A stretch of DNA of 64,000 nucleotides from Aureococcus anophagefferens (lineage: Eukaryota > Sar > Pelagophyceae > Pelagomonadales > Pelagomonadaceae), in the NCBI RefSeq assembly GCF_000186865.1, contig NW_008705565.1, positions 466,440 through 530,439 on the forward strand, in the 5' to 3' direction. Below are positions 37,154 through 47,332 of this stretch, one piece after another. The position numbers were made by a program, and so were the translations under genes. The notes beneath the pieces are model-generated. The model was not told the DNA's origin. It saw nothing but the letters and a program-made list of their open reading frames with translations, and did not search any database. Numbering within the stretch: the first letter of the stretch is position 1; each line of letters starts with the position of its first letter.

Positions 37154-39531
37154 ATGAGCTGGTTCTGCGCCGACAAGGCGCGGGAGCACCCGCTGGCCCT
37201 CTTCTTCTGCGGCCGGTCGGCGCCCGAGGGCCTGGCCGGCGGCGGGTCGGGCGTGCGCGAGATCTGCGAGCGCGAGGAGATGGAGCGGAAGGTGCTCAAG
37301 CCGCGGTTCACGCTGGCCGAGGCCAAGGCGATGGCGCGCGACGAGTTCCACGTCCGCGTCGCGGCCATCGTCGAGCTCAACTCCTACGACGACCAGAACT
37401 ACAAGGTCACGGCGGAGAACGGCGCCGTCTACGTGCTCAAGGTCCACAACGGCGTCGAGTCGCGCGACGAGGGGCTGCTGGACGCGCAGTCGCAGCTCTA
37501 CGAGCGGCTGCGGCGGAAGGGCGTCGCGGCGCCGTACCCCGTGGACAGCGTGCGCTTCGTCGACGCGCCCGCGCCGCCGCCGCCGGCCGACGGCGACGCC
37601 CAGCGGAGCTGCCTGAAGAACCCCCTGGCCGACGGCGACGCGACGTTCGCCCTGCGGCTGCTCGAGTGGGTCGACGGCGACCTCCTGTCGTCGAAGGAGA
37701 TCACGCCCGGCCTCCTCGCCACGACGGGCGCCTTCCTCGGGCGCATCCGCCTCGCCCTCGACGACTTCGACCACGCCGCGCTCCACCGCGTCCACCTCTG
37801 GGACGGCCGCCAGTTCCCCGCGCTCGCGTCCTTCGCCGACGGCCTCGTCGACGCGGGCTGCGACGTCGACAAGGCGGCCGACGTGCACCGGGCCATCGCG
37901 AACTTCGACGCCGTCGTCGCGCCGGCCGCGGCGCAGCTGCCCCTCGCGACGCTCCACGGCGACTTCAACGACGCGAACGTGCTCGTCGGCGCCGAGACGC
38001 TCGGCGTGCTCGACATCGGCGACAGCGTCCACTCGTGGCGCGTCAACGACGTCGCCGTCGGCATGGCCTACGTCGTCGTGACGCTCTGCACGCCGGAGAA
38101 CGCGCGGTCGGGCTTCGACGGATCTTCGACGGTCCCCGAGGCCATCCAGGGCGCGCTGGCCTTCGTCGACGGGCTCCGCGGCGTCTTCGACCTCACGGCC
38201 CCCGAACTCGAGGCGCTGCCGCACCTCGCCGCGTGCCGCCTCGCGACGTCCTTCACGCTCGGCTACGTGAGCTACCAGGAGTCGCTCAAGCTCAACCCGG
38301 ACATGCCCCGGGAGAAGCGCGACTACCTGCTCCACCACGCGCTCCCGGCGGCGACCTGCGTGGAAATCGACCGCCGGTTCGGGACGTCCCGACCAAACTT
38401 TGAAATTCTCTCGCTCGGTCGATTCGAAGTCGATTTGGCTGATTTTTGGATTGCTCTCGTCGAGTTCTCGAAGCACGGCTGAAGAGTCCGGCGCAATTAC
38501 GCGCACATTGAAGTCGGATCGAAGATTTGAGTTCCGCGCAGGCGGCGACGGGGCTGCGGCTCGTGCTCGCGGCCATCGGCGACGGCGTCTTCGACGGGCC
38601 CGCCAGGGCGCTCGAGCCCCACCCGCTCCTCGACGACGAGAGCCCGCGCCTCCAGCGCCAGAAGAGCGCGGCCCAGCACGTCTTCGGCGCCCACGCGTCC
38701 GACGACGACGACGACGGCGCCGCCGCGCCCGCGCGCGACGCGCCCGCCGAGGCGCCCGCGGCGGTCGAAGCGGCGGTGGCAGAAGAGCCGGCGGTCGAAG
38801 CGGCGGCGGTCGAATCGGCGGCCGCGGAGGCGCCCGCGGCGGAGGCGCCCGCGGCGGAGGCGCCGTCCGGCGGCCTCAGCGACGACGAGGCGCCCGAGCC
38901 CGACGAGGCGCCGGCGGTCACCGTCGAGCTGAGCAGCCTGCCGCCGCCCGCGGAGCTCGACGTGTCGCACATGCGGCCCGTCGGCGCCGGCGCCGACGCC
39001 GGCGACGTCGACTTCGAGAAGTACGCGTCCGGGTCCGAGCCCGAGCGGTCCGTCGACTTCGACGCCTTGGCGTCCGACGGCGAGGACCCGCCGGACGCGG
39101 CGCCCGACGTGCCCCTCATGAACACGTCCATGCGCACCGTGGAGTACGTGCCGCCGCCCCCGCCCGCCGACGACGGCGAGCCCGAGTACGTCCTGCCGGA
39201 GTCGCCGCGCGCGCCCAAGTCCGCCGACGCGATCGCCGCCGTGCTCGGCGCCATGGACGCGCGGCTCCACGGCGACGCGGGCGACATCCTGGACAGCTGC
39301 AAGAGCGTCATGCGCATCTTCAAGATCTCCGACCCGGCGACCGTGGACCGCGTCCAGGCCGCGGACGGCGACGTCCAGGCGGCCTACGCGGCGCTCGAGG
39401 CCGCGACGAACGCCGCGCGGGGCTCGCTCCAGAAGCGCCTCGACGAGGCCACGGCCGCCATCAACGCCGCCGTCGTCTCCGCGCACGCCGCGAAGCACGC
39501 CGTCGACGTCGCGCCCCACGACGATTTTTAA
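37154..39531 (+). CDS. Hydroxylysine-kinase-like (APH family) protein with long C-terminal extension
   Basis: Exons 37154..38347 and 38542..39531. The kinase-like domain has VELNSYDDQNYKVTAENG, VYVLKVHNG, LRLLEWVDGDLL, the catalytic TLHGDFNDANVLV and the metal-binding VLDIGDSVHSW. This is the hydroxylysine kinase/aminoglycoside phosphotransferase pattern. A start at 37280 (MERKVLKPRF) would match the family length better. An introner sits after DYLLHHALP. The following ~330 residues are acidic and Ala/Pro-rich, ending in a helical domain (AIAAVLGAMDARLHGDAGDI, GSLQKRLDEATAAINAAVVS) without known relatives. If the intron is not spliced, the protein ends at a TGA inside the element (38480-38482). 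Confidence 0.75.
38356..38541 (+). mobile_element. Introner element, diverged family B
   Basis: 186-nt element between 8-bp duplications GCGGCGAC (38348-38355 and 38542-38549). Terminal inverted repeats are CTGCGTGGAAATC and GAGTTCCGCGCAG (11 of 13 matching). The interior shares segments with family A (a GGCTGATTTTTGGA core, TCGAAGC, GCGCACATTGAAG). Splicing from the GC of the left duplication to CAG restores the pre-insertion codons; a GT donor at 38360 would add four residues. Both keep frame. Confidence 0.85.
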
Positions 39532-39560
39532 GAGCGAGCGGCCGGAGTCCCGGCGGCGCC

Positions 39561-39820
39561 CTAGGCGACGACGCAGCCGCGCCCCGCGGCCTCGGAGGCG
39601 GAGAAGACGCTCCGGGCCCGCGCGGCCGCGGCCGCGCGCCGCGCGTCCTCGCGGTGGTAGAGCCGCCGCTCCGCGTCGTCCTCCTCGAACGTCTCCGCGC
39701 GGGCCGCGGCGTAGACGCGCGCGGCGTGGTCCGACCGCGTCTGGGCCTCGTCGACCTCGCGCCACGCGTCCGCGGACGAGAGGCGGCCGCGCGCGCGCGG
39801 CGCGCAGCCGACGCAGGACC

Positions 39821-39852
<32 letters not shown>

Positions 39853-40451
39853 CGCTCGGCGAGCGCGCGCCGCGCGAGCGTCTCCCGGCGCCGCGCGCCC
39901 GACGTGACGACGGGGCCCTCGGAGCACATGTAGCGGAATTTCGCGCCGCCGAGCGAGATGCACGCGCCCTGCCTCAGCGGCACGGCGGCGCCCGGCGCGA
40001 TGACCTCGCCGTCGCAGGCCGCCTCCGCGGCGCCCTTGCGGCCGACGCACCGCACGGACGGCGCGCCGTTCTCGTCGACGGCGACGCGCAGGTGGGCCCG
40101 GCAGACCGTCGGCTCGTCGACGACGACGTCGCTCCGCCGCGACCGGCCGAGCACCGCGGGGAACGGCACGTACGCGCCCGTGTCGAGCACGACGAGCGTG
40201 TGCGGGCTCGTGTTCCGAGCCGCGCGCGTCGGCGTCACCGGCGTCACGACGGGCACGCTCGCCGACCGCGCCTTCGCCGCGGGCGTGCCCCAGGACCGCG
40301 GCGAGACCACCGCTGGGGCCCAGGACCGCGGCGACACGACGGCGGCTGCGTCGGTGTCGTTTGTAAACGTCTCGCGCTCGGTCGACAACGTGTCGCGTTC
40401 TTCCACCAACTCAGGCGAGAGATTTATGCGCACGACGCGCGGGCCAGACAT
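39561..40451 (-). CDS. FHA-domain protein
   Basis: 296 aa from MSGPRVVRINLSPEL; the longer frame to 40565 was not used because the sequence upstream looks promoter-like. The FHA domain is at about residues 75-170: AYVPFPAVLGRSRRSDVVVD, CRAHLRVAVDE, and GACISLGGAKFRYM, with the phosphothreonine-contact Arg and Ser present. A VVSPRSW unit is duplicated before it. The C-terminal part has ten consecutive Pro, a Cys motif (CVGC) and an Ala/Arg-rich helix. FHA domains bind phosphothreonine in DNA-damage or signalling complexes; the partner is unknown. Confidence 0.75.
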
Positions 40452-40565
40452 GGTCTCGAGACAATGCCGCAGCACAAGGGCGCAAGCGACGGGCCAGTGC
40501 CAAGGCGACAAGAGGCAAAAACCAACCGATGGTTGCTCGCCGGCGGTTTGCACAAGCTTGTTCAA

Positions 40566-40577
40566 GTTGACGTCAAC
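40566..40577. promoter_or_regulatory. CRE/bZIP-like palindrome GTTGACGTCAAC
   Basis: A perfect 12-bp palindrome containing TGACGTCA, about 115 bp upstream of the FHA-gene ATG. It is the consensus for CREB/bZIP dimers. Use in this organism is inferred. Confidence 0.4.
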
Positions 40578-40631
40578 AAGCTCTCGTTACACTTCACTTT
40601 ACACTTCTCGTTACCTCAAGCCAGGTCACGC

Positions 40632-40714
40632 TCACGGGATGAAGCCCGCCTTGCGCAGGACCCAGTCCGGCGGCGGGCCCGGCGGCGGCGGCGGCGGGAT
40701 GAGCGCGTCGTCGA

Positions 40715-40761
<47 letters not shown>

Positions 40762-42582
40762 TCGAGGTCGTAGGCGCGCGTCATGTCGATGACGTTGCCG
40801 TCGCGCTTGTAGTAGACCTGGCGCGGCGCCGCGTCGTCGTCGTCGTCGTCGTCGCCCGCGCCGCGGCGGCGCCGCGGCGCGAGCTCCTGCGGGTCCGCGA
40901 CCTCGACGTCCTTGGGCGCCGTGCCCGGGCCCGGCCGCAGCAATTTCGCGTCGTCGCGGTGGACGACGACGGACACGGCGCGCCCCGCGAGGCGGCCGGG
41001 CAGCGAGATCGTGTAGGGCGCGTAGCGGCCGCGGACGCGCGGCCAGACCTTGGCGACGGCGCCCGCGACCCACTCCGTCTCCTCGCCGAGTCGGTGCTCG
41101 ACGAGGGCCTCGACGGCGTCGCCGACCTCGAAGCGCAACGGCGCGAGGCCCGGCGCGTCGAAGCCGCCGCAGAGCGGCGAGAGCCACGCGGTCTCCGAGC
41201 GCGGGCCGAAGCACNNNNNNNNNNNNNNNNNNNNNNNNNNNNNNNNNNNNNNNNNNNNNNNNNNNNNNNNNNNNNNNNNNNNNNNNNNNNNNNNNNNNNN
41301 NNNNNNNNNNNNNNNNNNNNNNNNNNNNNNNNNNNNNNNNNNNNNNNNNNNNNNNNNNNNNNNNNNNNNNNNNNNNNNNNNNNNNNNNNNNNNNNNNNNN
41401 NNNNNNNNNNNNNNNNNNNNNNNNNNNNNNNNNNNNNNNNNNNNNNNNNNNNNNNNNNNNNNNNNNNNNNNNNNNNNNNNNNNNNNNNNNNNNCCTCGGC
41501 GCCGCGGGCCGCGTCTTCTTCGGCGCGCGCCTCCGCCGCCGGCCGCTCGACGACGAGTCGCCCGACGACGACGACGACGACGACGACGAGTCCGAGCCCG
41601 AGGAGGAGGACGAGGACGAGGACGACGAGCGGTCGCGCTTCGCGCGGCGCCGCGGCGGCGGCGACGGCCCGCGGCGGTCGCCGGGGCGCCAGCGGCGGCC
41701 CGGGCTGCCCGAGGGGCTGCGCCGCTCGGGGCGGCCGTCGAGGACGCGGCTGCGGCGGGGCCCCGCGTCCGTGAAGTCGATGACGTTGCCGTCGGTCTTC
41801 CACTTGTCGCGCCAGGGCTTGTGGTCGCGGTTCCGCGCGTTCTCGCGCCACTTGCGCGAGACGTCGTAGCCCGTCGTCATGTCGATGACGTTGCCCTCGC
41901 GCTTGTGCACGACCTCCTTCTCGCGCTCCTCTTCGCGCTCCTTCTCCTCGAGCGCGCGGCCCTCGAGCGGCTTCTCCTTCTTCCTCTCCTTCTTGGGCTG
42001 CTTCGGGCAGCGCTGCTTCCACTCGGGGTCGAGGGCGTTGCCGCGGACGTGCGACTCCGTCGGCGCGTAGGTCGCGCGGCCCGTGCGGAAGAGCTTGAGC
42101 GCGTAGGGCACGTAGGCGTCGCGCGGCCAGCCCTTGCACCGGTGCCAGTGCGCGGCGACCTCGCACTTGCGCCAGCGGTCCGCGAGCCAGACCTCGGCCG
42201 TCGCCCCGACGGCGAAGGGCAGGGCGCGGGCGGGCGGCGGCGCCGGCGGCGGCCACTCGGCGTCGACGCCGGCCGCCCAGTCGCGGAGCACGGCCTCGCT
42301 CGGGAACCGTTTCTCGAGCTCGTCCCGCGAGACGTCGACGGCGGGCGCCTCGATGGCGACGCCGTTGCGCAGCTCGTTGTCGAGGCCCCAGAACTCGACC
42401 GCCGTGTCGACCTGGCCCTCGCCGGCCTCGTGCGCGACCTCGTCGACGGTGACGCGCAGGCGCAGGCCCGCGGGCACGAGCTCCAGCGCCCAGAGCTTCA
42501 GCCGCGAGCAGGCCTCTTTCTTCGCATGCTCGGCCTCCTTCTTCGCCGCGACGCGCCGCGGGTCGAAGAGGGTCGCGTACAT
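40632..42582 (-). CDS. Repeated-GNVID-motif protein with Tudor-like domains, spanning an assembly gap
   Basis: Starts at the ATG at 42582 (MYATLFDPRR), runs into a 279-N gap, and resumes in a compatible frame to 40632. Before the gap: a charged N-terminus, a barrel-like module (FAVGATAEVWLADRWRKCEV, DAYVPYALKLFRTGRATYAP), KKERKKEKP basic stretches and an RS/poly-Ser tract. After the gap: a second similar module (FEVGDAVEALVEHRLG, GRYAPYTISLPGRL) and a 15-Pro run. A short motif recurs three times: KREGNVIDMTTGYD, KTDGNVIDFTDAG, KRDGNVIDMTRAYD. RS and poly-Ser tracts suggest an RNA-processing or nuclear-speckle location. True length is unknown. Confidence 0.6.
40717..40761 (+). repeat. (GGC)15 microsatellite encoding poly-Pro on the minus strand
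   Basis: Fifteen uninterrupted GGC triplets encode the 15-Pro run near the C-terminus of the GNVID protein. Confidence 0.95.
41215..41493. other. Assembly gap (279 N)
   Basis: Unknown sequence inside the GNVID-motif gene, next to Ser/Asp-coding microsatellite. The true gap size is not given by the N count. Confidence 1.
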
Positions 42583-42668
42583 ATCGGCCACTCGCCACCG
42601 CGAGCGGTGGCTGCGGCCACCTCGCCTGTTTCTAGTAGCGCGCTTTTACAGTATGTTCAACAAGCATT

Positions 42669-42774
42669 TTTTAATCAAGCAGCCCGTCTCCCATTGGCTG
42701 GGGTCAAACGTCGAGACGATGTTTTAATCAAGCAGCCCGTCTCCCATTGCGGGGTCAAATCGTCGGAGACGATG
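42669..42774 (+). promoter_or_regulatory. 53-bp tandem duplication spanning the start codon of the DUF547 gene
   Basis: Units 42669-42721 and 42722-42774 share TTTTAATCAAGCAGCCCGTC, CCCATTG, GGGGTCAAA and GAGACGATG. The second copy ends in the true ATG (42772). The first copy ends in ATG (42719) followed by TTTTAA, a two-codon upstream ORF. A CCAAT (ATTGG) lies in the first copy only. Confidence 0.8.
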
Positions 42775-45700
42775 CTGGGGCTCCCGCCGTCGTGCTACAC
42801 GGCGAACGGCGCGCCGCTGTGCTTCGACGTGCCGACGACGGTGCTGCTCCTCGGCGTCGCCGTCGCGATGTGGCGCGCCTCCGGCGACGCGCAGGGCGCG
42901 CCGAAGGCCACGCCCCTGCGCGTGGGCATCGGCGTCGCGGCGCTCTGCGCGGCGACCTGCGACCTCGTGCTGGGCATCGACGCCGTCGCCGCCGTGCCCT
43001 GGCGCCTCTCGCGGCTCGCCGTCGGCGGCGCGGCGGCCGCGCGGTGCGCCGGCTGGCTCGGCGCGCGGTCGCTCGCGGCGCGGTCGCGCGACGTGCCCGG
43101 CGCGCTCGCGGCCTTCGCCGTCGGCGAGCTCGCCCTCGCGGGCTTCGCCCTGGGCCCCGCGGCGGCGCGGGCGGCGCGGCCCGCGGCCGGGGCCGTGGAG
43201 GTCGTCGGCGCGGCGCTCGCGGCGGGCCGCTTCGCGAGCTGCGCGGCCGCGGCGCTCTGCCTCGGCGTCGGCGCGCTCGCCGTCGGCGACGCGGGCGACG
43301 ACGTCGAGGCCGGCGAGGGTTTGCTCGGGGGGCGGAGTACGCCGAACGTCTCCCTCGACGGCGTGTCGCTCAAGGGCCTCTTCGGCTGCCTGAGGCCGCG
43401 CGAGGCGCCGCCGCCGCCGGATTTGGCCGCGGCGCTTTTAGCCGACGCCGCGCGCTCGCCGTCCCAGTTCCTCATCGCGCGCCACGACTTCGCGCGGCCC
43501 CACAGCGACGCGCCGCCGCCGCTGGCCCCGTCGTCGCCCGCGCGGCTCCGCTACGTGCCGTCGCCCGCGGGCACGGGCGTGACGCCCCTCGCCGCGGGCC
43601 GCGACACCCGGAGGCCCGTGCTGCGCGCGCTGGGCTTCAGCGTGCTCGGCGACCGGCCGCTCTACGAGCTCGAGGTGACGCCGCCGGGCTTCGGCGCGGA
43701 GCCGCGCGTCGTGAAGCGCTTCGAGTTCCACCTCGACCTCTGCGACGCGCTCCTCCGCCAGTCCCTCGCCGCGCCGACGCCGCCGCGGGCCGCGAGCTTG
43801 GACGCGGGCGCGACGCCGCCGAAGAGCTTCGGCGACCTGTTCCGCTCCGCGCCGAAATCCGCGCCGCCGCGACCGCCGGAGCCGGAGGCGCCGGGGCCGG
43901 GCGTGCCGCGGCGCCGGCCCGACGCGCCGGCGGCGGCGCACCTGACGGACGTCGAGGCCCACTTCGAGCGCCTCGTGACCTTTGGCGCGTCGGAATCGCT
44001 CGCGGCGTCGCGCCGCGCGGCGCTCGCGAACGCGCTCCTCGCGGCGCCCGAGGAGCCCGGCGACGCCGACCTTACGGCGCCCGAGCCGGCGGCGCCGGAG
44101 GACGACGGGCCGGGCCCGCCGCCGACGCTCCTCGGGGGCGGGGCCGTGTCCGCGGACGTCAACGCGGTCGCCGTCTGCGCCGTCGCGAAGATCGCCGACT
44201 CGTTCCGCGAGACCTACGGCACGCTCGCGAGCGGCCGCGTGCTCTACCGCGTGCGCGTCTTCGAGGACGGCGAGCTCAAGTGGACCTGCGCCAAGTCCTT
44301 CGCGCAGCTGCGGGCGCTCGCGGGCCTCGTCGGCCGCGCGGCGCCCGAACCCGACGCGGCGCCGAAGCTCCCGCGGCCCCGGCCGCCGGCGAGCGCCTGG
44401 TCCCCGCCGGGCCGGCCCCTGCGCTGGGGCCACGACCCCGACGCCGTGCCCGACGCGAACGCGGCGCTGGGCTTCGCGCTCGCGGCGCCGGCGTTTGCGG
44501 AGACCGTCAGGCTCTTCCTCGAGTCGGACGTCGTCGCCGGCGGCGCCGACCGCTGGGACCTCGTGGCCGCCGTCGACGACGCCGGCGCCTTCACGGCGAC
44601 CTGGGCGACGTGCGCCGCGGCCGACGACGCGCGCCGCCGCGGCGCGGCCGCGCGGTCGCTCGCGCTCGACAACGCGGCGCCCGCGCTCAACTGGCTGCCC
44701 GCCGACCCGCCGCCCTTCGAGCTCGGCGGCGACGTCGCCGACGTCGCCCGGGCCGCCGCGGCGCTGCTCGCCGCCATGCTCGCGGCCGCGGGCGCGCCCG
44801 CGGGCGACCGCTGCGACGCGGACGACGGACGCTTCGAGCGCCTCGACGGCCAGGACGACGCGAGGCTCATCGCCGGCGGCGACGGCGTCGCGGCGCTGGA
44901 GGCGTCCGAGCGCGCGCCGCCAGGGCCCGACTCGCCGAGCGCCGCGCGCCGCTTCAGCCGCCAGTCGATCAAGCAGGGCATCCTGAGCCTGAAGGACGGC
45001 GTCCTCGACCTCGTCATCAGCGACAAGGCGCCGACGCCCCGGGGGCACGGGGCGCCGACGCCCCGGGGGCGGCGCATCTCCGCGAGCCTGCCGCCGGCGG
45101 CGCTCCGCGCGAGCCGCGCGCAGAGCCGTTTATCGGTCGACGACGCGGACGGCGACGACGACGACGGCCGGCCGTCGGACCTCGCGCCCGCGGAGGCGCC
45201 CGCGGCGTCGCGGCGCCCCTCCGACGCGGCGCCGCGCGGCGGGTTGCACGTCGCCGACGGGTCCACGGGCGGCTGCTGGGTGTCGCTCGCGCGCTACCGC
45301 AACGCTCTACTGCACACGTCCGCGTGGCGCGACTTCCGCGCGGTCGTCGGCCGCCTCCGGAGCTGCGAGCCCCTCGCGGAGCGCGAGCCCGGCGCGCCGG
45401 CGCGCGCGGCGACGCTGCTGAACCTCCACGGCGCCCTCGCGGTCCACGGCGCGCTCGCGGCGGGCGCGGGCAGCGGCCGGCCGACGTCGACGCAGCGGTG
45501 CCGCGACCACGACCGCTACGCGCTCGCGCCGGGCGACGACGACGAGCACGTCGCGCTGGGCCACCTCGAGGACGCGCTGCTGCGGCGGCCGGCCTGCGCG
45601 CAGCTCATCGCCGCGAATTTAGGCGAGTTCTCGGAGCGGCCACCGCGCGCGCTCGACGTCCGCGCGGCGCTGCTCCTCTGCGCGGCGCGGGCCTGCGCGC

Positions 45701-46578
45701 CGGCGCTCGGCGCCGCGGCGCCGCGGCCGCGGCGCGCGGCGCGGCGCGCCATCGAGCGCCGCGCGGCGGCCGTCGTCGACGCGTCGCTCGACCTGGTCGT
45801 CGCGCCGCGCGGCAGCTCGCTCTACGACGACGACGGCGACTCGCGCGGGTCCCTCGCGAGCGCGCGCGGGGCGGACGACCGCGACGGCGTCCGCGAGTCG
45901 CTCGCGTCGGCCTTCGACCAGGCCGGCGACGACGGCTCGGACCCGGGCCGCCGCCGCGGGAGCGCGGCCGGCGACGACGACACGCTCTCGCGCGGCTCGC
46001 TCGGCGACGGCGACGCGACCTTCGGCGTCACCGTCGTCCTGCCCCACGACTTCCAGCGCCACGCCTGCGTCGCGAGCCGCCGCGCGTGGCGGCGGCGGCG
46101 GCGGCGGCGGAAGCCGCGGCCCGCGGCCGGCCGGGGGCCCCGCGGCGACGCCTCGAACCCGCCGAGCGCGGGCGGCGCGGAGTGGTGCGACGCCGCCGAG
46201 GCCCAGCGGCGGCTCCAGGAGGAGTCCGAGGCCGCGCGCGTGGGCGCGGCGCGCCGCGAGCGCGCGGGCCTCCGCGAGTTCGTCGACGACAGCGACGGCG
46301 ACGGCGCGCGGCGGTCCGGCGACGACGACGCGTCGTCGTCGTCGTCGTCCGAGGAGGACGCGAGCGTCCCGGGCGACGCGGACGGCCCGGCGTCGCCGGG
46401 CCGCCTCGAGCGCCGCGGCGCGGCCATGCGGAACCTCCTGGATTTCCTCGCGTCGACGGGCGGCCGCGCGACGGCCAAGGCCCTCGACGACCCCCGGACG
46501 ACGACGACGCGCGTCCGGTTCCGCCGCGCGGACTTCCGCCCCGCGCTCCGCGTCTTCGACGCGAAGGGCGAGGCGTGA
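42772..46578 (+). CDS. Multi-pass membrane protein with PX-like and DUF547 domains
   Basis: 1268 aa. Residues 1-180 contain about five or six hydrophobic helices (TTVLLLGVAVAMW, VGIGVAALCAATCDLVLGI, LAAFAVGELALAGFALG). Two PX-like segments follow (ALGFSVLGDRPLYELEV with VVKRFEFHLDLCDALL; RVLYRVRVFEDGELKWTCAK). The C-terminal third carries a DUF547 signature: TLLNLHGALAVHGALAAG, YALAPGDDDEHVALGHLEDA, LDVRAALLLCAARACAPAL. DUF547 proteins often combine with other modules but lack a defined activity. PX-like and membrane parts suggest phosphoinositide-linked endomembrane function (inference). Asp/Ser-rich linkers are probably disordered. Single exon. Confidence 0.7.
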   Translation: MLGLPPSCYTANGAPLCFDVPTTVLLLGVAVAMWRASGDAQGAPKATPLRVGIGVAALCAATCDLVLGIDAVAAVPWRLSRLAVGGAAAARCAGWLGARSLAARSRDVPGALAAFAVGELALAGFALGPAAARAARPAAGAVEVVGAALAAGRFASCAAAALCLGVGALAVGDAGDDVEAGEGLLGGRSTPNVSLDGVSLKGLFGCLRPREAPPPPDLAAALLADAARSPSQFLIARHDFARPHSDAPPPLAPSSPARLRYVPSPAGTGVTPLAAGRDTRRPVLRALGFSVLGDRPLYELEVTPPGFGAEPRVVKRFEFHLDLCDALLRQSLAAPTPPRAASLDAGATPPKSFGDLFRSAPKSAPPRPPEPEAPGPGVPRRRPDAPAAAHLTDVEAHFERLVTFGASESLAASRRAALANALLAAPEEPGDADLTAPEPAAPEDDGPGPPPTLLGGGAVSADVNAVAVCAVAKIADSFRETYGTLASGRVLYRVRVFEDGELKWTCAKSFAQLRALAGLVGRAAPEPDAAPKLPRPRPPASAWSPPGRPLRWGHDPDAVPDANAALGFALAAPAFAETVRLFLESDVVAGGADRWDLVAAVDDAGAFTATWATCAAADDARRRGAAARSLALDNAAPALNWLPADPPPFELGGDVADVARAAAALLAAMLAAAGAPAGDRCDADDGRFERLDGQDDARLIAGGDGVAALEASERAPPGPDSPSAARRFSRQSIKQGILSLKDGVLDLVISDKAPTPRGHGAPTPRGRRISASLPPAALRASRAQSRLSVDDADGDDDDGRPSDLAPAEAPAASRRPSDAAPRGGLHVADGSTGGCWVSLARYRNALLHTSAWRDFRAVVGRLRSCEPLAEREPGAPARAATLLNLHGALAVHGALAAGAGSGRPTSTQRCRDHDRYALAPGDDDEHVALGHLEDALLRRPACAQLIAANLGEFSERPPRALDVRAALLLCAARACAPALGAAAPRPRRAARRAIERRAAAVVDASLDLVVAPRGSSLYDDDGDSRGSLASARGADDRDGVRESLASAFDQAGDDGSDPGRRRGSAAGDDDTLSRGSLGDGDATFGVTVVLPHDFQRHACVASRRAWRRRRRRRKPRPAAGRGPRGDASNPPSAGGAEWCDAAEAQRRLQEESEAARVGAARRERAGLREFVDDSDGDGARRSGDDDASSSSSSEEDASVPGDADGPASPGRLERRGAAMRNLLDFLASTGGRATAKALDDPRTTTTRVRFRRADFRPALRVFDAKGEA

Positions 46579-46614
46579 CCGGCAAAAAAGCGCCGCTTAA
46601 CACGAACCGGGCGC

Positions 46615-47157
46615 CTAGACCTCCTGGATCTTCGGCTGGGCCGGCTCCGGCGGCGGCGCGTCGTCGTCGTCGTCGTCGTCGTCGGGGTCGAGGTCCCCGA
46701 GGTCGACGTCGTCGTCGCTGTCGGGCTCGTACTCGTCGCCCTCCGCGGACCCGAAGTTCGCCGCGCCCTCGAGGGCCGACATGTCGAAGCCGTCGTCGCC
46801 GGCCTCCTCGTCCTCGTCGACGTAGCGGCTCCAGTCGCAGGCGACGTGGCGCTTCTCGAAGGCCTTGTCGGTCGTCATCCGCGGCCAGTGCTCGTCGGCC
46901 TCCTGGTCCTTCTTGACGACGTGCATCTGGACGTTGCGCCCGTGGACCTTCCAGACGCTCTCCTCGGGCAACACCTCCGCGAAGAACGTCGCGGAGAAGG
47001 CGTAGCTCTTCTCGTCGCACTCGCAGGAGAAGGCGAGCGTCGTCGCCGTGAGGTCCACCTTGACGTCCGTCGCCTCCGCGAGCTTCACCGTCACGTAGAG
47101 CGCGTCCTTGCGCTGCGCCCAGATGATGTCCGGCACGATGGTCGTCAGCGCGGCCAT
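46615..47157 (-). CDS. p23/Sba1 Hsp90 co-chaperone
   Basis: 180 aa from MAALTTIVPDIIWAQRK (the upstream ATG at 47235 adds a non-conserved leader). A single CS domain: DALYVTVKLAEATDVKVDLT, TTLAFSCECDEKSY, WKVHGRNVQMHVVKK, WPRMTTDKA, and the p23-specific DWSRYVDEDEE. A long acidic tail (DSDDDVDLGDLDPDDDD) follows, as in eukaryotic p23 proteins. It stabilises the ATP-bound closed form of Hsp90 in the cytosol. It is divergent from the GT49 gene with about 175 bp between starts. Confidence 0.92.
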   Translation of the reverse strand: MAALTTIVPDIIWAQRKDALYVTVKLAEATDVKVDLTATTLAFSCECDEKSYAFSATFFAEVLPEESVWKVHGRNVQMHVVKKDQEADEHWPRMTTDKAFEKRHVACDWSRYVDEDEEAGDDGFDMSALEGAANFGSAEGDEYEPDSDDDVDLGDLDPDDDDDDDDAPPPEPAQPKIQEV

Positions 47158-47332
47158 AACGCGACACGCGACGCGGCGCGATTCGCTGTGGCGAGAGCGG
47201 CTGCACAGCTGTGCCAGTGGCAAGAAGGGAAACATGTCGGCGATCGCTGCTCATTGCCGTGCAAGCCAGAGGCTGCCCATCGAAATAATATGAAGCTCGT
47301 GCTCGCGACGTCTCTCTAGACGTCTGAGACAC

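Noticed and set aside
41050..42771. Plus-strand frame extending the DUF547 gene upstream through the N gap
   Set aside because: It is antisense to the GNVID protein and only open because N codons have no stops; the true start at 42772 begins a membrane domain.
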